This document shows positions 1 through 8,713 of a DNA stretch of 64,000 nt, in pieces. The DNA comes from Bacillus salacetis. Its GTDB lineage: Bacteria; Bacillota; Bacilli; Bacillales; Bacillaceae_B. A model generated the notes under the pieces. That model ran no database searches, was not told the DNA's origin, and was given only the letters and a program-made list of their open reading frames with translations. The stretch lies in the NCBI RefSeq assembly GCF_003581585.1, contig NZ_QXIR01000013.1, positions 49,759-113,758 on the forward strand, in the 5' to 3' direction. A program made the translations under genes and the position numbers. The number at the start of each line of letters is the position of its first letter. Position 1 is the first letter of the stretch.

Positions 1-65
1 TCCGGCCGCACTTTATAGGGGGGGACGTACCTTTCCAACCAAACCACTTCCTAATAAGGACAACT

Positions 66-110
66 CAATAAAAAAACAAACAAAACCAGCCCCGGTTCAC
101 CAAGGCTGGT
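66..110 (-). terminator. Rho-independent terminator after yqjQ
   Basis: The arms ACCAGCC (85-91) and GGCTGGT (104-110) form a hairpin. Read on the minus strand it is followed by a T-rich tract over about 66-84. It lies just past the yqjQ stop codon and closes the yqjP-yqjQ unit. Confidence 0.8.
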
Positions 111-118
111 CAAAATAA

Positions 119-913
119 TCATTTTTTAAAGAAAGCGTTCTTCCCGAGGCGCTCCACGATTCCCGGGAAAAGGGTGTACAGGACACTGCCCGCATTCATC
201 CAGCGGGGCAGGTTGATTTCCCTTGTATTCGTCAGCATCTTGTCCACAATTTTCTCAGCGACGGCATCGGGATCAAGTATGAAGCGTTCAACGTTTTTAG
301 CGTAGGTGCCGGAGCGGTCGGCGACATTGAAAAAGTTTGTGGCGATAGGTCCCGGATTGACCGCTGTTACATAAATATTCGAAGAAGATGCCTCCATCCG
401 CAGGCTGTTCGTGAAGCCGAGGACTGCATGCTTTGAAGCTGAGTATGCACTCGATTTGGGTGTAGCAAGTTTGCCTGCCTGGGACGCAATATTAATGATA
501 TGGCCGGCCTTCCTTTTTTTCATGATTGGCAGCACATGCTTTGTACATGCGATAAGCCCGAGGACATTGACATCGAACATTCCTTTAATGTCCTCGAAGC
601 TTGCCTCGTCCGCTTCATCAAAGATTCCAAAACCGGCATTATTGACAAGTATATCGACATTCTCAACCTCTCTGTAGATTGACTGAAAAACAGAAGGAAG
701 CGTTTCAAAGTCAGATACATCCACACTATGCACGAAGGCTTTCACCTTGTATTCCTCCTGGATTTTCAGCTGAAGTTCTTTAAGGCGTTCAGTGTTGCGG
801 GCAAGCAGTACGACATTGGCTCCGCACCCTGCTGCTTTAAGCGCAATTCTTTCCCCGATTCCGCCCGAGGCGCCTGTAATGACGATATTTTTATTTTGTA
901 AACGATGATTCAC
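119..913 (-). CDS. yqjQ: Short-chain dehydrogenase/reductase YqjQ
   Basis: This is a classical NAD(P)-dependent short-chain dehydrogenase of 264 residues. The glycine-rich cofactor motif TGASGGIGE sits at about residues 13-21, the NNAGFG motif follows near residue 90, and the catalytic YSASK motif is near 155. The start is GTG at 913, preceded by AGAAGGTGG at good spacing. It lies 15 bp downstream of yqjP and is probably co-transcribed with it from the region holding the FadR-like palindrome. The substrate is not evident. The family is certain; the yqjQ name rests on similarity and neighbourhood. Confidence 0.88.
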   Translation of the reverse strand: MNHRLQNKNIVITGASGGIGERIALKAAGCGANVVLLARNTERLKELQLKIQEEYKVKAFVHSVDVSDFETLPSVFQSIYREVENVDILVNNAGFGIFDEADEASFEDIKGMFDVNVLGLIACTKHVLPIMKKRKAGHIINIASQAGKLATPKSSAYSASKHAVLGFTNSLRMEASSSNIYVTAVNPGPIATNFFNVADRSGTYAKNVERFILDPDAVAEKIVDKMLTNTREINLPRWMNAGSVLYTLFPGIVERLGKNAFFKK

Positions 914-928
914 GGTTCCACCTTCTTT

Positions 929-1891
929 TTAACAGTAATAGAACAAGACACCTTCCCGTTCTTCACAGAAAATTTCCTGTCTTGCTTCCAAATAGTCGAT
1001 TTGGGCCTGGGTTTCGGACAGCGTCAGCCCCAGTTCTTTTTGGTACACGGTTGGAAACAGCTTTTGGCAAACAGAAAACAGGGTCTGGGGAGCATTTTTC
1101 AGTAGTCCTTTTACATGCATCGCCCGCTCATGCTGTTTGTTCAGCCGTTTCCGGATAAGGGGGTGAACCTCCATTATCTCTTCTCCGTGGCCGGTATAGG
1201 CCATGCTGATATCCACCTGCAGCAGCTCGCGCAGAGAGCGGTTATACTGCAGCTGGGGCTTCGGCCTTTCCTCCCCTTCTTTCTCGGGAGGTTCGATCAG
1301 CGGGTTCGGGGAAATATGTGCCAGGAGATGGTCCCCGGCTATCATCCTGCCGTCCTTTTCCCGCCAGAAGGATATATGGCTTTGCGCATGGCCAGGCGTT
1401 TCCAGAACAGCCCAGCCTTCCATCCCGGGGATGGAGTCCCCCTCCCTAATGGCGGAGGTCAATCCCCTGTTTCCCATGAACTTCAAAGGAGACCTGATTT
1501 TTTGTATAAAGGAGAAGTATTCCTGAGGCAGTCCCGCCTGCAGAAATAATTTTACATAAAATCGGTCATGTTCTTCAAAAAATCCCTCAGGTCTCACCAG
1601 CCATCTTTGATTGGCGGGGTGTCCCATGACTTCAATGTGATCCGGCATCCAGTCCAGCATTCCCGCATGGTCAGGATGATGATGCGTCAGGATCACTTGT
1701 TCAATATCCTCAAAGGAATAGCCCAGTTCACTAAGATTCCTGCCCAGGACTTCCTTTGCTTCTATGGTTTGCGGCCCGGCATCGATCAGGCTCAGTACTT
1801 CCCCTTTCACAAGGTAGACATTGACGTCCCCCACTGCAAAAGGGGTCGGCAGTACAATTTTTGCTATATCTCCAGCCCAACTGGCATTCAT
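929..1891 (-). CDS. yqjP: Metallo-beta-lactamase-fold hydrolase YqjP
   Basis: This is a metallo-beta-lactamase-fold hydrolase of 320 residues. The metal-binding motif THHHPDHAGM lies near residue 70, with later ligands in ETPGHAQSH and AGDHLL. The C-terminal part matches the helical extension seen in glyoxalase-II-like and thioesterase-like members. The start ATG at 1891 has GTGGTGA upstream. It is the first gene of the yqjP-yqjQ unit, and an 18-bp palindrome 30 bp upstream suggests control by a TetR/FadR-type repressor. That would fit acyl-group metabolism, but the substrate is unknown. Confidence 0.87.
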   Translation of the reverse strand: MNASWAGDIAKIVLPTPFAVGDVNVYLVKGEVLSLIDAGPQTIEAKEVLGRNLSELGYSFEDIEQVILTHHHPDHAGMLDWMPDHIEVMGHPANQRWLVRPEGFFEEHDRFYVKLFLQAGLPQEYFSFIQKIRSPLKFMGNRGLTSAIREGDSIPGMEGWAVLETPGHAQSHISFWREKDGRMIAGDHLLAHISPNPLIEPPEKEGEERPKPQLQYNRSLRELLQVDISMAYTGHGEEIMEVHPLIRKRLNKQHERAMHVKGLLKNAPQTLFSVCQKLFPTVYQKELGLTLSETQAQIDYLEARQEIFCEEREGVLFYYC

Positions 1892-1920
1892 ATACGTTCA
1901 CCACTTTTTATGTATTTGAA

Positions 1921-1938
1921 AATGAATGATCATTCATT
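1921..1938. promoter_or_regulatory. Perfect 18-bp palindrome, FadR-like operator
   Basis: AATGAATGATCATTCATT is its own reverse complement. The half site TGAATGA...TCATTCA resembles the recalled operator of Bacillus FadR, the TetR-family repressor of fatty-acid degradation genes. It lies between the divergent yqjP and glycosyltransferase genes, close to the yqjP start. That FadR itself binds here is inference. Confidence 0.6.
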
Positions 1939-2063
1939 CCCTTATTTTACTCTTTTTCTTAAAAGATGTCATGGAAAACAGGGAAAATGATAAAACACTG
2001 CATTCGGCAGCGTGAATTGCTACAATGGAGAAAACCGTAAATACTACATGGGAGAAGTGAACG

Positions 2064-3209
2064 ATGCTTGTCATATTGCTGATCATAAACATTATTGGAT
2101 GGCTTATTTTAAGCTGCGATATATACTGGGGGCTGAGGACGATCGACCGGTTGGAGAAAGTCCCTGCAGAATATCACGGGCCCTTCCTTTCCATTATCGT
2201 CCCTGCCCGCAATGAAGCCCATACCATCGGAAGGAGCCTCCTGACACAGTTAAAGCTCAAATACAACAACATCGAATGGATCATTGTGAATGACCGCTCA
2301 ACGGATGAAACCCGTCAGGAAATTGAACGGATCGCCAAGATGGATGACCGGATCAAGACCTTGCACCTGAACGAACTCCCAGAAGGCTGGCTGGGTAAAA
2401 ACCATGCCCTTTATCAGGGATATCTCCACTCTGAAGGGGATCTCCTTCTGTTTACAGATGCCGATGTCCACTTCCATCCGGACTCCGTCTCGAAAGCAGT
2501 AAAGGCGCTGCAGAATGAAAAGGCCGATCACTTAACGGCAGCCCCCTCCCTGACCGCCCAAGGGTTTTGGCTACAGACATTCATAGCATTTTTCCTGTTT
2601 GGGTTCACCTACTATAAAAGACCTTGGAAAGCGAATGATCAAAACTCCCGCATCGGGATGGGCATCGGCGCCTTCAATCTGATGACACGGTCAGGCTACG
2701 AAACCATCGGGACGCATGAGAGTTTGCGGAACCGGCCGGATGATGACCTCCAGCTTGGTGCTAAAGTAAAGGAACATGGACTGGAACAGAGAATGGTCAC
2801 TGCCATCGGCCTCCTGAGTGTGGAATGGTATCCAACCTTGAGATCTGCCTTGCAGGGGCTGGAGAAAAATACGTTTGCGGGGTTGTATTACCGTTATTCA
2901 ATGGTGATTCTGGCAGTCGCGGGAGTATTCTTTTCTCAGGTCTTTCCCTTTTTGGCTCTCCTGTCTTCGGATACTGCTGTACGGTTATTGAGCTTAACAG
3001 TGATCACCCTCATCTTTTTCAGCTATTTCATAGTAATCAAGAAGATGACAGACTTTCATGCAGGCTTATTTTTTGTACTTCCTGTAACCGCCCTGATTTT
3101 CATTTTCAGCATCATCCGGGCTGTGGCCCTTACATTTTTACGCGGAGGTGTCATCTGGAGAGGGACAAAATATTCCTTAAAGGAACTTCGCAGGAAAATA
3201 GGGGAGTAA
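2064..3209 (+). CDS. Membrane-anchored family 2 glycosyltransferase
   Basis: The protein has 381 residues. An N-terminal hydrophobic segment (about 1-20) is followed by a GT-A catalytic domain with SIIVPARNEA, VNDRSTDET and the DAD metal-binding motif near residue 132. About three C-terminal hydrophobic segments lie at roughly 270-360. The EGWLGKNHA motif is typical of the subgroup that includes hopanoid- and carotenoid-associated glycosyltransferases such as CrtQ. No carotenoid or hopanoid genes are nearby, so the acceptor cannot be named. ATG 2064 is preceded by GGAGAAGTG. Transcribed divergently from yqjP. Confidence 0.85.
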   Translation: MLVILLIINIIGWLILSCDIYWGLRTIDRLEKVPAEYHGPFLSIIVPARNEAHTIGRSLLTQLKLKYNNIEWIIVNDRSTDETRQEIERIAKMDDRIKTLHLNELPEGWLGKNHALYQGYLHSEGDLLLFTDADVHFHPDSVSKAVKALQNEKADHLTAAPSLTAQGFWLQTFIAFFLFGFTYYKRPWKANDQNSRIGMGIGAFNLMTRSGYETIGTHESLRNRPDDDLQLGAKVKEHGLEQRMVTAIGLLSVEWYPTLRSALQGLEKNTFAGLYYRYSMVILAVAGVFFSQVFPFLALLSSDTAVRLLSLTVITLIFFSYFIVIKKMTDFHAGLFFVLPVTALIFIFSIIRAVALTFLRGGVIWRGTKYSLKELRRKIGE

Positions 3210-3220
3210 GGCAAAATCCT

Positions 3221-3248
3221 TTTTCAGAAAATTCCCTGCTGATATAAT
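3221..3248 (+). promoter_or_regulatory. Sigma-A-type promoter for namA
   Basis: A -10 box TATAAT at 3243-3248 is perfect. A weak -35 TTTTCA at 3221-3226 stands 16 bp upstream. It lies about 45 bp before the namA start. Confidence 0.5.
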
Positions 3249-3293
3249 AATCGTGTATTTAGGAACACGAAACAGCCAAAAGGAGACGATATA

Positions 3294-4310
3294 ATGTCAG
3301 CTAAATTATTTGAACCTTATACAATCAAAGATGTTACCTTGAAAAACAGGATCGTGATGGCACCAATGTGCATGTATTCTTCTCATAACGAGGACGGCAA
3401 AGTTGAGAACTGGCACAAAACCCACTATACAAGCAGGGCAGTCGGCGGTGTCGGCCTCATCATCCAGGAAGCCACTGCTGTTACGCCCCAAGGCCGTATT
3501 TCACCTCAGGATCTGGGTATTTGGAGCGATGACCATGTTGAGGGGTTAAAAGAACTTGTCTCACTTATTAAAGAACAGGGGGCCCATGCAGGCATTCAAC
3601 TGGCTCATGCAGGCAGAAAAGCAGTGCTTGAGGGCGATATCATTGCTCCGTCAGCCATACCATTCAATGAAAAAATGAAGACACCTCAGGAGATGACCCA
3701 AGAAGACATAAAGGAAACTATCGAAGCCTTTAAACAAGGCGCAGAAAGGGCAGGGAATGCCGGATATGATCTTATTGAAATCCACGGGGCACATGGTTAC
3801 TTGATCAATGAATTCCTTTCCCCTCTTTCCAATAAGCGCAGTGATGAATATGGCGGTTCCGCAGAGAATCGTTACCGCTTCCTGCGGGAGGTGCTGGAAG
3901 CCGTCAACACGGTCTGGGATGGACCGCTTATTGTACGGGTATCGGCAAAGGATTATGCAGATGGCGGATTGGATGCAGAGGATTATGCCGTCTTTGCATC
4001 ATGGATGAAAGAACAGGGGGTAGACTTGATTGATGTCAGTTCGGGGGCCGTGGTACCGGCAAAGATTGATGTTTTCCCTGGTTACCAGGTAAAACTGGCA
4101 GAAACCATCAAAAACAAAGCAGAGGTCCCAACCGGAGCAGTCGGCTTGATCACCACCGGTATTCAGGCAGAAGAAATCCTCCAAAATGAACGCGCAGACC
4201 TCATTCTGCTGGCAAGGGAGCTCCTGCGTGACCCTTACTGGCCAAGGACAGCCGCAAAAGAACTCGGGGTGGAAATCGAATCTCCAAAACAATATGACAG
4301 GGCTTGGTAA
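3294..4310 (+). CDS. namA: NADPH dehydrogenase NamA (YqjM), old yellow enzyme family
   Basis: This is an FMN-dependent ene-reductase of 338 residues, the usual length of the YqjM type. It reduces alpha,beta-unsaturated carbonyl compounds with NADPH and is linked to oxidative or electrophile stress in relatives. Visible motifs are [14 protein letters not shown] near the N-terminus, with the FMN-proximal Cys typical of the YqjM class, then QLAHAGRKA and [17 protein letters not shown], and a C-terminal phosphate-binding part [12 protein letters not shown]. The start ATG 3294 has AAAGGAGACG upstream. Monocistronic: own promoter upstream and a strong terminator downstream. Confidence 0.95.
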   Translation: MSAKLFEPYTIKDVTLKNRIVMAPMCMYSSHNEDGKVENWHKTHYTSRAVGGVGLIIQEATAVTPQGRISPQDLGIWSDDHVEGLKELVSLIKEQGAHAGIQLAHAGRKAVLEGDIIAPSAIPFNEKMKTPQEMTQEDIKETIEAFKQGAERAGNAGYDLIEIHGAHGYLINEFLSPLSNKRSDEYGGSAENRYRFLREVLEAVNTVWDGPLIVRVSAKDYADGGLDAEDYAVFASWMKEQGVDLIDVSSGAVVPAKIDVFPGYQVKLAETIKNKAEVPTGAVGLITTGIQAEEILQNERADLILLARELLRDPYWPRTAAKELGVEIESPKQYDRAW

Positions 4311-4320
4311 AGCTATCAGA

Positions 4321-4353
4321 GAATGCAGCGACTATTTGCTGCATTCTTTTTAT
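4321..4353 (+). terminator. Terminator of namA
   Basis: GAATGCAGC (4321-4329) pairs perfectly with GCTGCATTC (4338-4346), followed by a T tract. It begins 10 bp after the namA stop. Confidence 0.9.
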
Positions 4354-4369
4354 GGATCTCTTTTCACAA

Positions 4370-4557
4370 GGCTCTTTTCGTAAATTGTTGCTATTCAATA
4401 TAAATTTCAAATACTATCCTGTTAATCGCCGTAAAAATCCCCGGTGAGCAGGAAAGAACAGAGCTGCTCGTTCTTTTTCGAGAGTAAAACCTTTGAATAC
4501 AGGGGAAAATCCGGCATCTGGGATTTTCCGAAAGCCACAATATATGCAAAAACAGCC
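4370..4557 (-). repeat. MITE-like dispersed repeat, copy A
   Basis: This is a 188-bp copy of a repeat family present five times in the window. Read on the minus strand it begins GGCTGTTTTTGCATATAT and ends in ...TTTACGAAAAGAGCC. Its ends form an imperfect terminal inverted repeat with consensus GGCTSTTTTCG. It is nearly co-linear with copy E over its whole length. No transposase gene is present, and the short open frames inside it are not supported as genes. It lies between namA and the histidine phosphatase gene. Confidence 0.8.
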
Positions 4558-4639
4558 TTTGCTGCTACATAGGATGAAACCGGAGAAATTAGAAAAGATC
4601 TGCCCAATCCGAAAACAGCCATTAAAACAACCTCTTATC

Positions 4640-5185
4640 CTATGCTTCTTCCCAAATCCGGTTTACAGAAGGTGTGTCAGCCGCAAAATTAATATGATAG
4701 ACATCCGGATTTGACAGTTCCAGCAATTCTTTGTATCCAAAGCTGGCCGCGAAAAATTTAAGAAGAAGTGTCGCAAGGTTTCCATGGCTGACTGCAATGA
4801 CGCATTCATGGTCACTCTTTATCAGTTCTTCAATAAATGATGAAGCCCTTTCGTAAGCAGCGCGGTTTGATTCTCCCCCATCAAGAACATACTCGAAGTC
4901 CTCAAAGCTTCTTTCAAGGTGCATCATCCAGTCATCGAGATTGGTGCCGCTCAGAACCCTTTCCCCAAGTCGCTCATCCTGGATGATGGGAAGCCCTCTA
5001 TCAGCTGCAAGAGGTTCGATGGTCTTAACCGCCCTTAAAAATGGACTGCTGTAGACGGCATCCACCTCCCTGCCTTCAAAGAACCTCACCAGCATCTTTG
5101 CCTGGTCTTCACCAAGATCTGTGAGCTTTGCCCATGGAGGCTGTCCTTCAGCCTTTGCATGCCGCACGATATATAAGTCCTTCAT
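4640..5185 (-). CDS. Histidine phosphatase family protein
   Basis: This is a small member of the phosphoglycerate-mutase-like superfamily, 181 residues from the preferred start. It opens with the catalytic RHAKAEG motif (phospho-accepting His), has YSSPFLRAVKT with the phosphate-binding Arg, and the second catalytic His in VSHGNLA. This size is typical of SixA/PhoE-like phosphatases; the substrate is unknown. ATG 5185 is chosen because GGGAGTGGTG lies about 8 bp upstream. A GTG at 5197 sits on the ribosome binding site itself. It follows rnz on the same strand with about 60 bp between. Confidence 0.85.
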   Translation of the reverse strand: MKDLYIVRHAKAEGQPPWAKLTDLGEDQAKMLVRFFEGREVDAVYSSPFLRAVKTIEPLAADRGLPIIQDERLGERVLSGTNLDDWMMHLERSFEDFEYVLDGGESNRAAYERASSFIEELIKSDHECVIAVSHGNLATLLLKFFAASFGYKELLELSNPDVYHINFAADTPSVNRIWEEA

Positions 5186-5243
5186 TTTGTTCACCACTCC
5201 CTATAAATAGTAAATTGCAGGCTGCCGCCCTGTAAATCGAAGC

Positions 5244-6167
5244 CTACTTCCTGGTTATGGCAGCTTCAAAGAAGTCGCTGGCAACATAACTTTCAGGAAA
5301 GGATTCCCTGGCTTCCTGTTCAAGGACAGGCCACTCGGCTTCAGAAAATCTGGAACTGATATGGGTCAAGAACAATTTGCGGGCATTGGCTGCCTTGGCT
5401 GTCTCGGCAGCCTGCTTTGTTGTAGAGTGGAAATAAGCATGTGCCATCTCTTCCTGGCCTTTGGCGAAAGTAGCCTCATGAATCAGCACATCGGCATTTT
5501 CAGCAAGCTTGACCGCCTCCCGGGATGGTCTAGTGTCGCCAAGGATGGTAACGACCCTTCCTTGAATAGGAGTCCCCAGGAAGTCGTTCCCATCAATCAC
5601 CCTTCCGTCTTCAAGAACAACGGTTTCTCCATTTTTCAATTTCTTGAAGAGCGGTCCGGGTTTAATGCCGGAGGCCTTTAATTTATCAGCCTGCAGAATC
5701 CCGGGCTTATTTTTTTCCACTACCCTGAACCCAAAGCAAGGAAGGGCATGGTCAAGTTTACGTACTTCCACCGTAAACTGGTCATCTTCGAAAATGATGC
5801 CTTCTTCGATTTCGACAATATGTAAAGGATAAAGCAGATGGGTTCCGCTGATGGATAAAGAAACCTCAATGTAGTCTTTTATGCCGGGAGGGCCGTATAC
5901 CGTCAGTTCCGACTCCCCTCCCTGAAAGGACCGGCTGCCCAGGAATCCCGGCAGACCGAAAATATGGTCCCCATGAAGATGGGTGATGAAGATCTTTTCG
6001 ACTTTTCTTGGTTTTAACGTTGTATGCAATATTTGATGCTGAGTCGCTTCACCGCAATCAAACAGCCAGACAGCATTTCTTTCTTCCAAAAGCTTTAGAG
6101 CAATTGAAGTTACATTTCTTAATTTGGCAGGAACACCTGCACCCGTCCCCAGAAAAAGCAGGTCCAT
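5244..6167 (-). CDS. rnz: Ribonuclease Z
   Basis: The 3' tRNA-processing endonuclease of the metallo-beta-lactamase fold, 307 residues, the same length as the Bacillus enzyme. It cleaves tRNA precursors lacking an encoded CCA. The zinc motif [15 protein letters not shown] is near residues 60-74, LGDTRPS and HEATF supply further ligands, and [11 protein letters not shown] and LTHISSRF complete the active site. ATG 6167 is supported by GGAGTGAAGGGA directly upstream. The open frame extends 34 codons further but without a comparable ribosome binding site. Divergent from zwf. Confidence 0.95.
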   Translation of the reverse strand: MDLLFLGTGAGVPAKLRNVTSIALKLLEERNAVWLFDCGEATQHQILHTTLKPRKVEKIFITHLHGDHIFGLPGFLGSRSFQGGESELTVYGPPGIKDYIEVSLSISGTHLLYPLHIVEIEEGIIFEDDQFTVEVRKLDHALPCFGFRVVEKNKPGILQADKLKASGIKPGPLFKKLKNGETVVLEDGRVIDGNDFLGTPIQGRVVTILGDTRPSREAVKLAENADVLIHEATFAKGQEEMAHAYFHSTTKQAAETAKAANARKLFLTHISSRFSEAEWPVLEQEARESFPESYVASDFFEAAITRK

Positions 6168-6302
6168 TCCCTTCACTCCTCTCCTGACTTTCTCGTTTTT
6201 ATCATAGCATAAAAGACGGTTCCTGCTGATATAAAAGAACTGTACACGCTTTGTTAAAATGTCGGTCATACTGTAATAAGAATACTGATTGGAGACAACC
6301 TA

Positions 6303-6332
6303 ATGAACACAAGGCTGTTCCTTAAGGTGTAA
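6303..6332 (+). CDS. Possible 9-residue leader ORF upstream of zwf
   Basis: A short frame encoding MNTRLFLKV has a good ribosome binding site (GGAG at 6291-6294, 8 bp before ATG 6303). A weak promoter-like pair, TTGTTA at 6251-6256 and TAATAA at 6274-6279, lies upstream. It ends 180 bp before zwf and upstream of the better zwf promoter. It could be a regulatory leader peptide or chance; nothing else supports it. Confidence 0.25.
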   Translation: MNTRLFLKV

Positions 6333-6413
6333 CTTATTCGCAAATAGTATGTCACTAAAGTGAATTATTGTGTACTATTAAGATGGACGACCCCAAAGCT
6401 TACAGCATATGAT

Positions 6414-6442
6414 TTGCTAAATGGATAGTAAGACTTTAAAAT
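6414..6442 (+). promoter_or_regulatory. Sigma-A promoter of zwf
   Basis: The -35 TTGCTA (6414-6419), a 17-bp spacer and the -10 TAAAAT (6437-6442) fit the housekeeping consensus well. It lies about 70 bp upstream of the zwf start. Confidence 0.6.
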
Positions 6443-6514
6443 TAAGTACTTGTATGGCGTTGTTTTCAAAACCAACCAGCAGCTATTCAATAGGAAAAAA
6501 GTGAGGTCTTAGCA

Positions 6515-8017
6515 GTGAAACATAATGATACACCATCTACTTTACTAATGATTTTCGGTGCAACTGGAGATTTGGCCAAAAGAAAGCTTTTTCCTTCTCT
6601 ATACCACCTATTCAGAAAAGGGAAAATCGCTAAGAATTTTGCCGTAGTGGGCGTAGCCCGCCGCGAGCTGTCAAATGAGGAATTCCAGGCACACGTTAAG
6701 GATTCTGTCCTTACATCAATCGGAAAAGACGAGAATATTGAAGAATTCGTTTCTCATTTCTATTATAAGTCCAATGATGTTTCTGACAGCGATTCGTACA
6801 TAGAGTTAAATCAGTTGGCAGTGCAATTGGATGAGAAATATGAACTCGGAGGCAACAGGATATTCTATCTTGCCATGGCACCGGAATTTTTCGGAACCAT
6901 CACGGATCATTTAAAGCAGGACGGATTGACCGATACGCAAGGTTTCAAACGCCTTGTCATTGAAAAACCGTTCGGACACGACCTGGAGTCTGCCGAAGTC
7001 CTGAACAATCAGATCCGGGCTTCTTTCTCTGAAAAGGAAATCTATCGTATCGATCATTATCTTGGAAAAGAAATGGTGCAGAATATTGAAGTCATCCGTT
7101 TTGCCAATGCGCTGTTTGAACCTTTATGGAATAACCGTTACATTTCAAATATCCAGATCACTTCAAGTGAAGAACTGGGTGTAGAGGAACGCGGCCGTTA
7201 TTATGAGAAGAGCGGGGCATTACGGGATATGGTCCAAAACCATATGATGCAGATGGTAGCACTTCTGGCGATGGAGCCGCCAATCAGGCTGACAACAGAT
7301 GAAATCAGAAGTGAAAAGGTCAAGGTGCTAAGGGCCCTTCGCCCGCTCAAAGATGAAGAAGTGAAAGATTACTTCGTCCGCGGTCAGTACGATGCCGGGT
7401 CAATCAATGGCACTGAAGTTCAAGGTTACCGTGAAGGCAGCAATGTCGACCCGGAATCCAATACAGAGACCTTCGTTGCCGGGAAATTGATGATTGATAA
7501 TTTCCGCTGGGCAGGGACACCATTCTATATCCGTACGGGGAAACGTATGGAAGCAAAGTCGACAAAGATTGTCATCCAGTTCAAGGATATTCCAATGAAT
7601 CTTTATTATAATACAGATAAACAATTGTCACCGAACCTTCTGGTCATCCACATCCAGCCGGAAGAAGGAATCACCCTTCACTTGAATGCCAAGAAAACTG
7701 GGCAGAATATAGAAACGACACCTGTAAAACTTAATTTCGTCAATAATGGTGTCGACGGTATGAACACGCCTGAAGCCTATGAAAAGCTTCTTCATGACTG
7801 TATGCGCGGAGATGCAACAAACTTCACTCACTGGGATGAAGTGAAACTTTCCTGGGCATTCACGGATACAATCTCCAATGTTTGGGAAAACACAACTGAA
7901 GAAGAATTTCCAAATTACCAGGCCGGTTCAATGGGTCCATTAGCGGCAGACAAGCTGCTGGCCCAGGATGGATTCTTCTGGTGGCCATTCTCTGCACTCG
8001 AAGTTGATGAATGTTAA
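6515..8017 (+). CDS. zwf: Glucose-6-phosphate 1-dehydrogenase
   Basis: The first enzyme of the oxidative pentose phosphate pathway oxidises glucose-6-phosphate to 6-phosphogluconolactone with NADP. The protein has 500 residues, close to the family norm. The cofactor motif GATGDLAKRKLFPSLY is at about 14-29, the active-site signature IDHYLGKEMVQN near 180, and the C-terminal domain is complete. The start is GTG 6515, with GTGAGGTC upstream. It has its own promoter and is followed 14 bp later by the cyclase gene. gndA, the next NADPH-producing step, lies 1.5 kb away on the other strand. Confidence 0.96.
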   Translation: MKHNDTPSTLLMIFGATGDLAKRKLFPSLYHLFRKGKIAKNFAVVGVARRELSNEEFQAHVKDSVLTSIGKDENIEEFVSHFYYKSNDVSDSDSYIELNQLAVQLDEKYELGGNRIFYLAMAPEFFGTITDHLKQDGLTDTQGFKRLVIEKPFGHDLESAEVLNNQIRASFSEKEIYRIDHYLGKEMVQNIEVIRFANALFEPLWNNRYISNIQITSSEELGVEERGRYYEKSGALRDMVQNHMMQMVALLAMEPPIRLTTDEIRSEKVKVLRALRPLKDEEVKDYFVRGQYDAGSINGTEVQGYREGSNVDPESNTETFVAGKLMIDNFRWAGTPFYIRTGKRMEAKSTKIVIQFKDIPMNLYYNTDKQLSPNLLVIHIQPEEGITLHLNAKKTGQNIETTPVKLNFVNNGVDGMNTPEAYEKLLHDCMRGDATNFTHWDEVKLSWAFTDTISNVWENTTEEEFPNYQAGSMGPLAADKLLAQDGFFWWPFSALEVDEC

Positions 8018-8031
8018 TAGAGAAAGGATGA

Positions 8032-8658
8032 ATGAATGTGAAGGTCTACGATATTACAGCACCAATCTATACTGGAATGCCGGTTTATAAAAACAAGCCC
8101 GAAAAGCAGCCGGAAATCAATACGAACACGAACGGCCATGTGACCGAATCAAGAATTTCCATGGATGTTCATACTGGAACACATGTCGATGCACCCCTCC
8201 ACATGATCAATGATGGAGACACAATTGAAACAATCGATATGCAGCAGCTCGTCCGTCCGGTCAAAGTTCTTGATTTAACTTCAGTAGAGGAAAAAATCAC
8301 AAAAAGGGATATTGAAAACCACGACATTCAGGAAAATGACTTTCTTCTTTTCAAAACAAAGAACTCCCGGGACACAGAGTTCAACTTTGAATTCATTTAT
8401 GTGGCAGAGGATGCAGCGGAATACTTGAAAGAAAAAAAGATCGACGGCACAGGCATCGACTCCCTCGGGATCGAAAGAGCACAGGATGGCCATCCGACCC
8501 ACAGAGCGTTGATGGGCAGCGGGATCATCATAATGGAGGGCCTGCAATTGAAAGACATAGAAGAAGGCACCTACTTCATGGTGGCAGCACCTTTGAAGAT
8601 CCAGGGAACTGATGCATCACCAGCACGCGTCATCCTGATGGATGAATTAATTGGATAA
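8032..8658 (+). CDS. Cyclase family protein (kynurenine formamidase-like)
   Basis: This is a metal-dependent hydrolase of the cyclase superfamily, 208 residues. The signature HTGTHVDAPLH near residue 47 supplies the metal ligands; related enzymes hydrolyse N-formylkynurenine or related amides. No tryptophan-degradation genes are close, so the substrate is open. ATG 8032 is taken as start; GTG 8038 in frame is an alternative relative to AGAAAGGA. It follows zwf by 14 bp and ends at a strong terminator, so it is probably co-transcribed with zwf. Confidence 0.82.
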   Translation: MNVKVYDITAPIYTGMPVYKNKPEKQPEINTNTNGHVTESRISMDVHTGTHVDAPLHMINDGDTIETIDMQQLVRPVKVLDLTSVEEKITKRDIENHDIQENDFLLFKTKNSRDTEFNFEFIYVAEDAAEYLKEKKIDGTGIDSLGIERAQDGHPTHRALMGSGIIIMEGLQLKDIEEGTYFMVAAPLKIQGTDASPARVILMDELIG

Positions 8659-8663
8659 AATTT

Positions 8664-8692
8664 AAGACTCGTCAATTTTGACGAGTCTTTTT
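8664..8692 (+). terminator. Terminator after zwf-cyclase unit
   Basis: AAGACTCGTCAA and its complement TTGACGAGTCTT form a perfect hairpin followed by T residues. The A tract at its other side may also let it act for the converging gene ending at 8714. Confidence 0.88.
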
Positions 8693-8713
8693 ATGTTCAA
8701 TCAGTGAAGCGAT

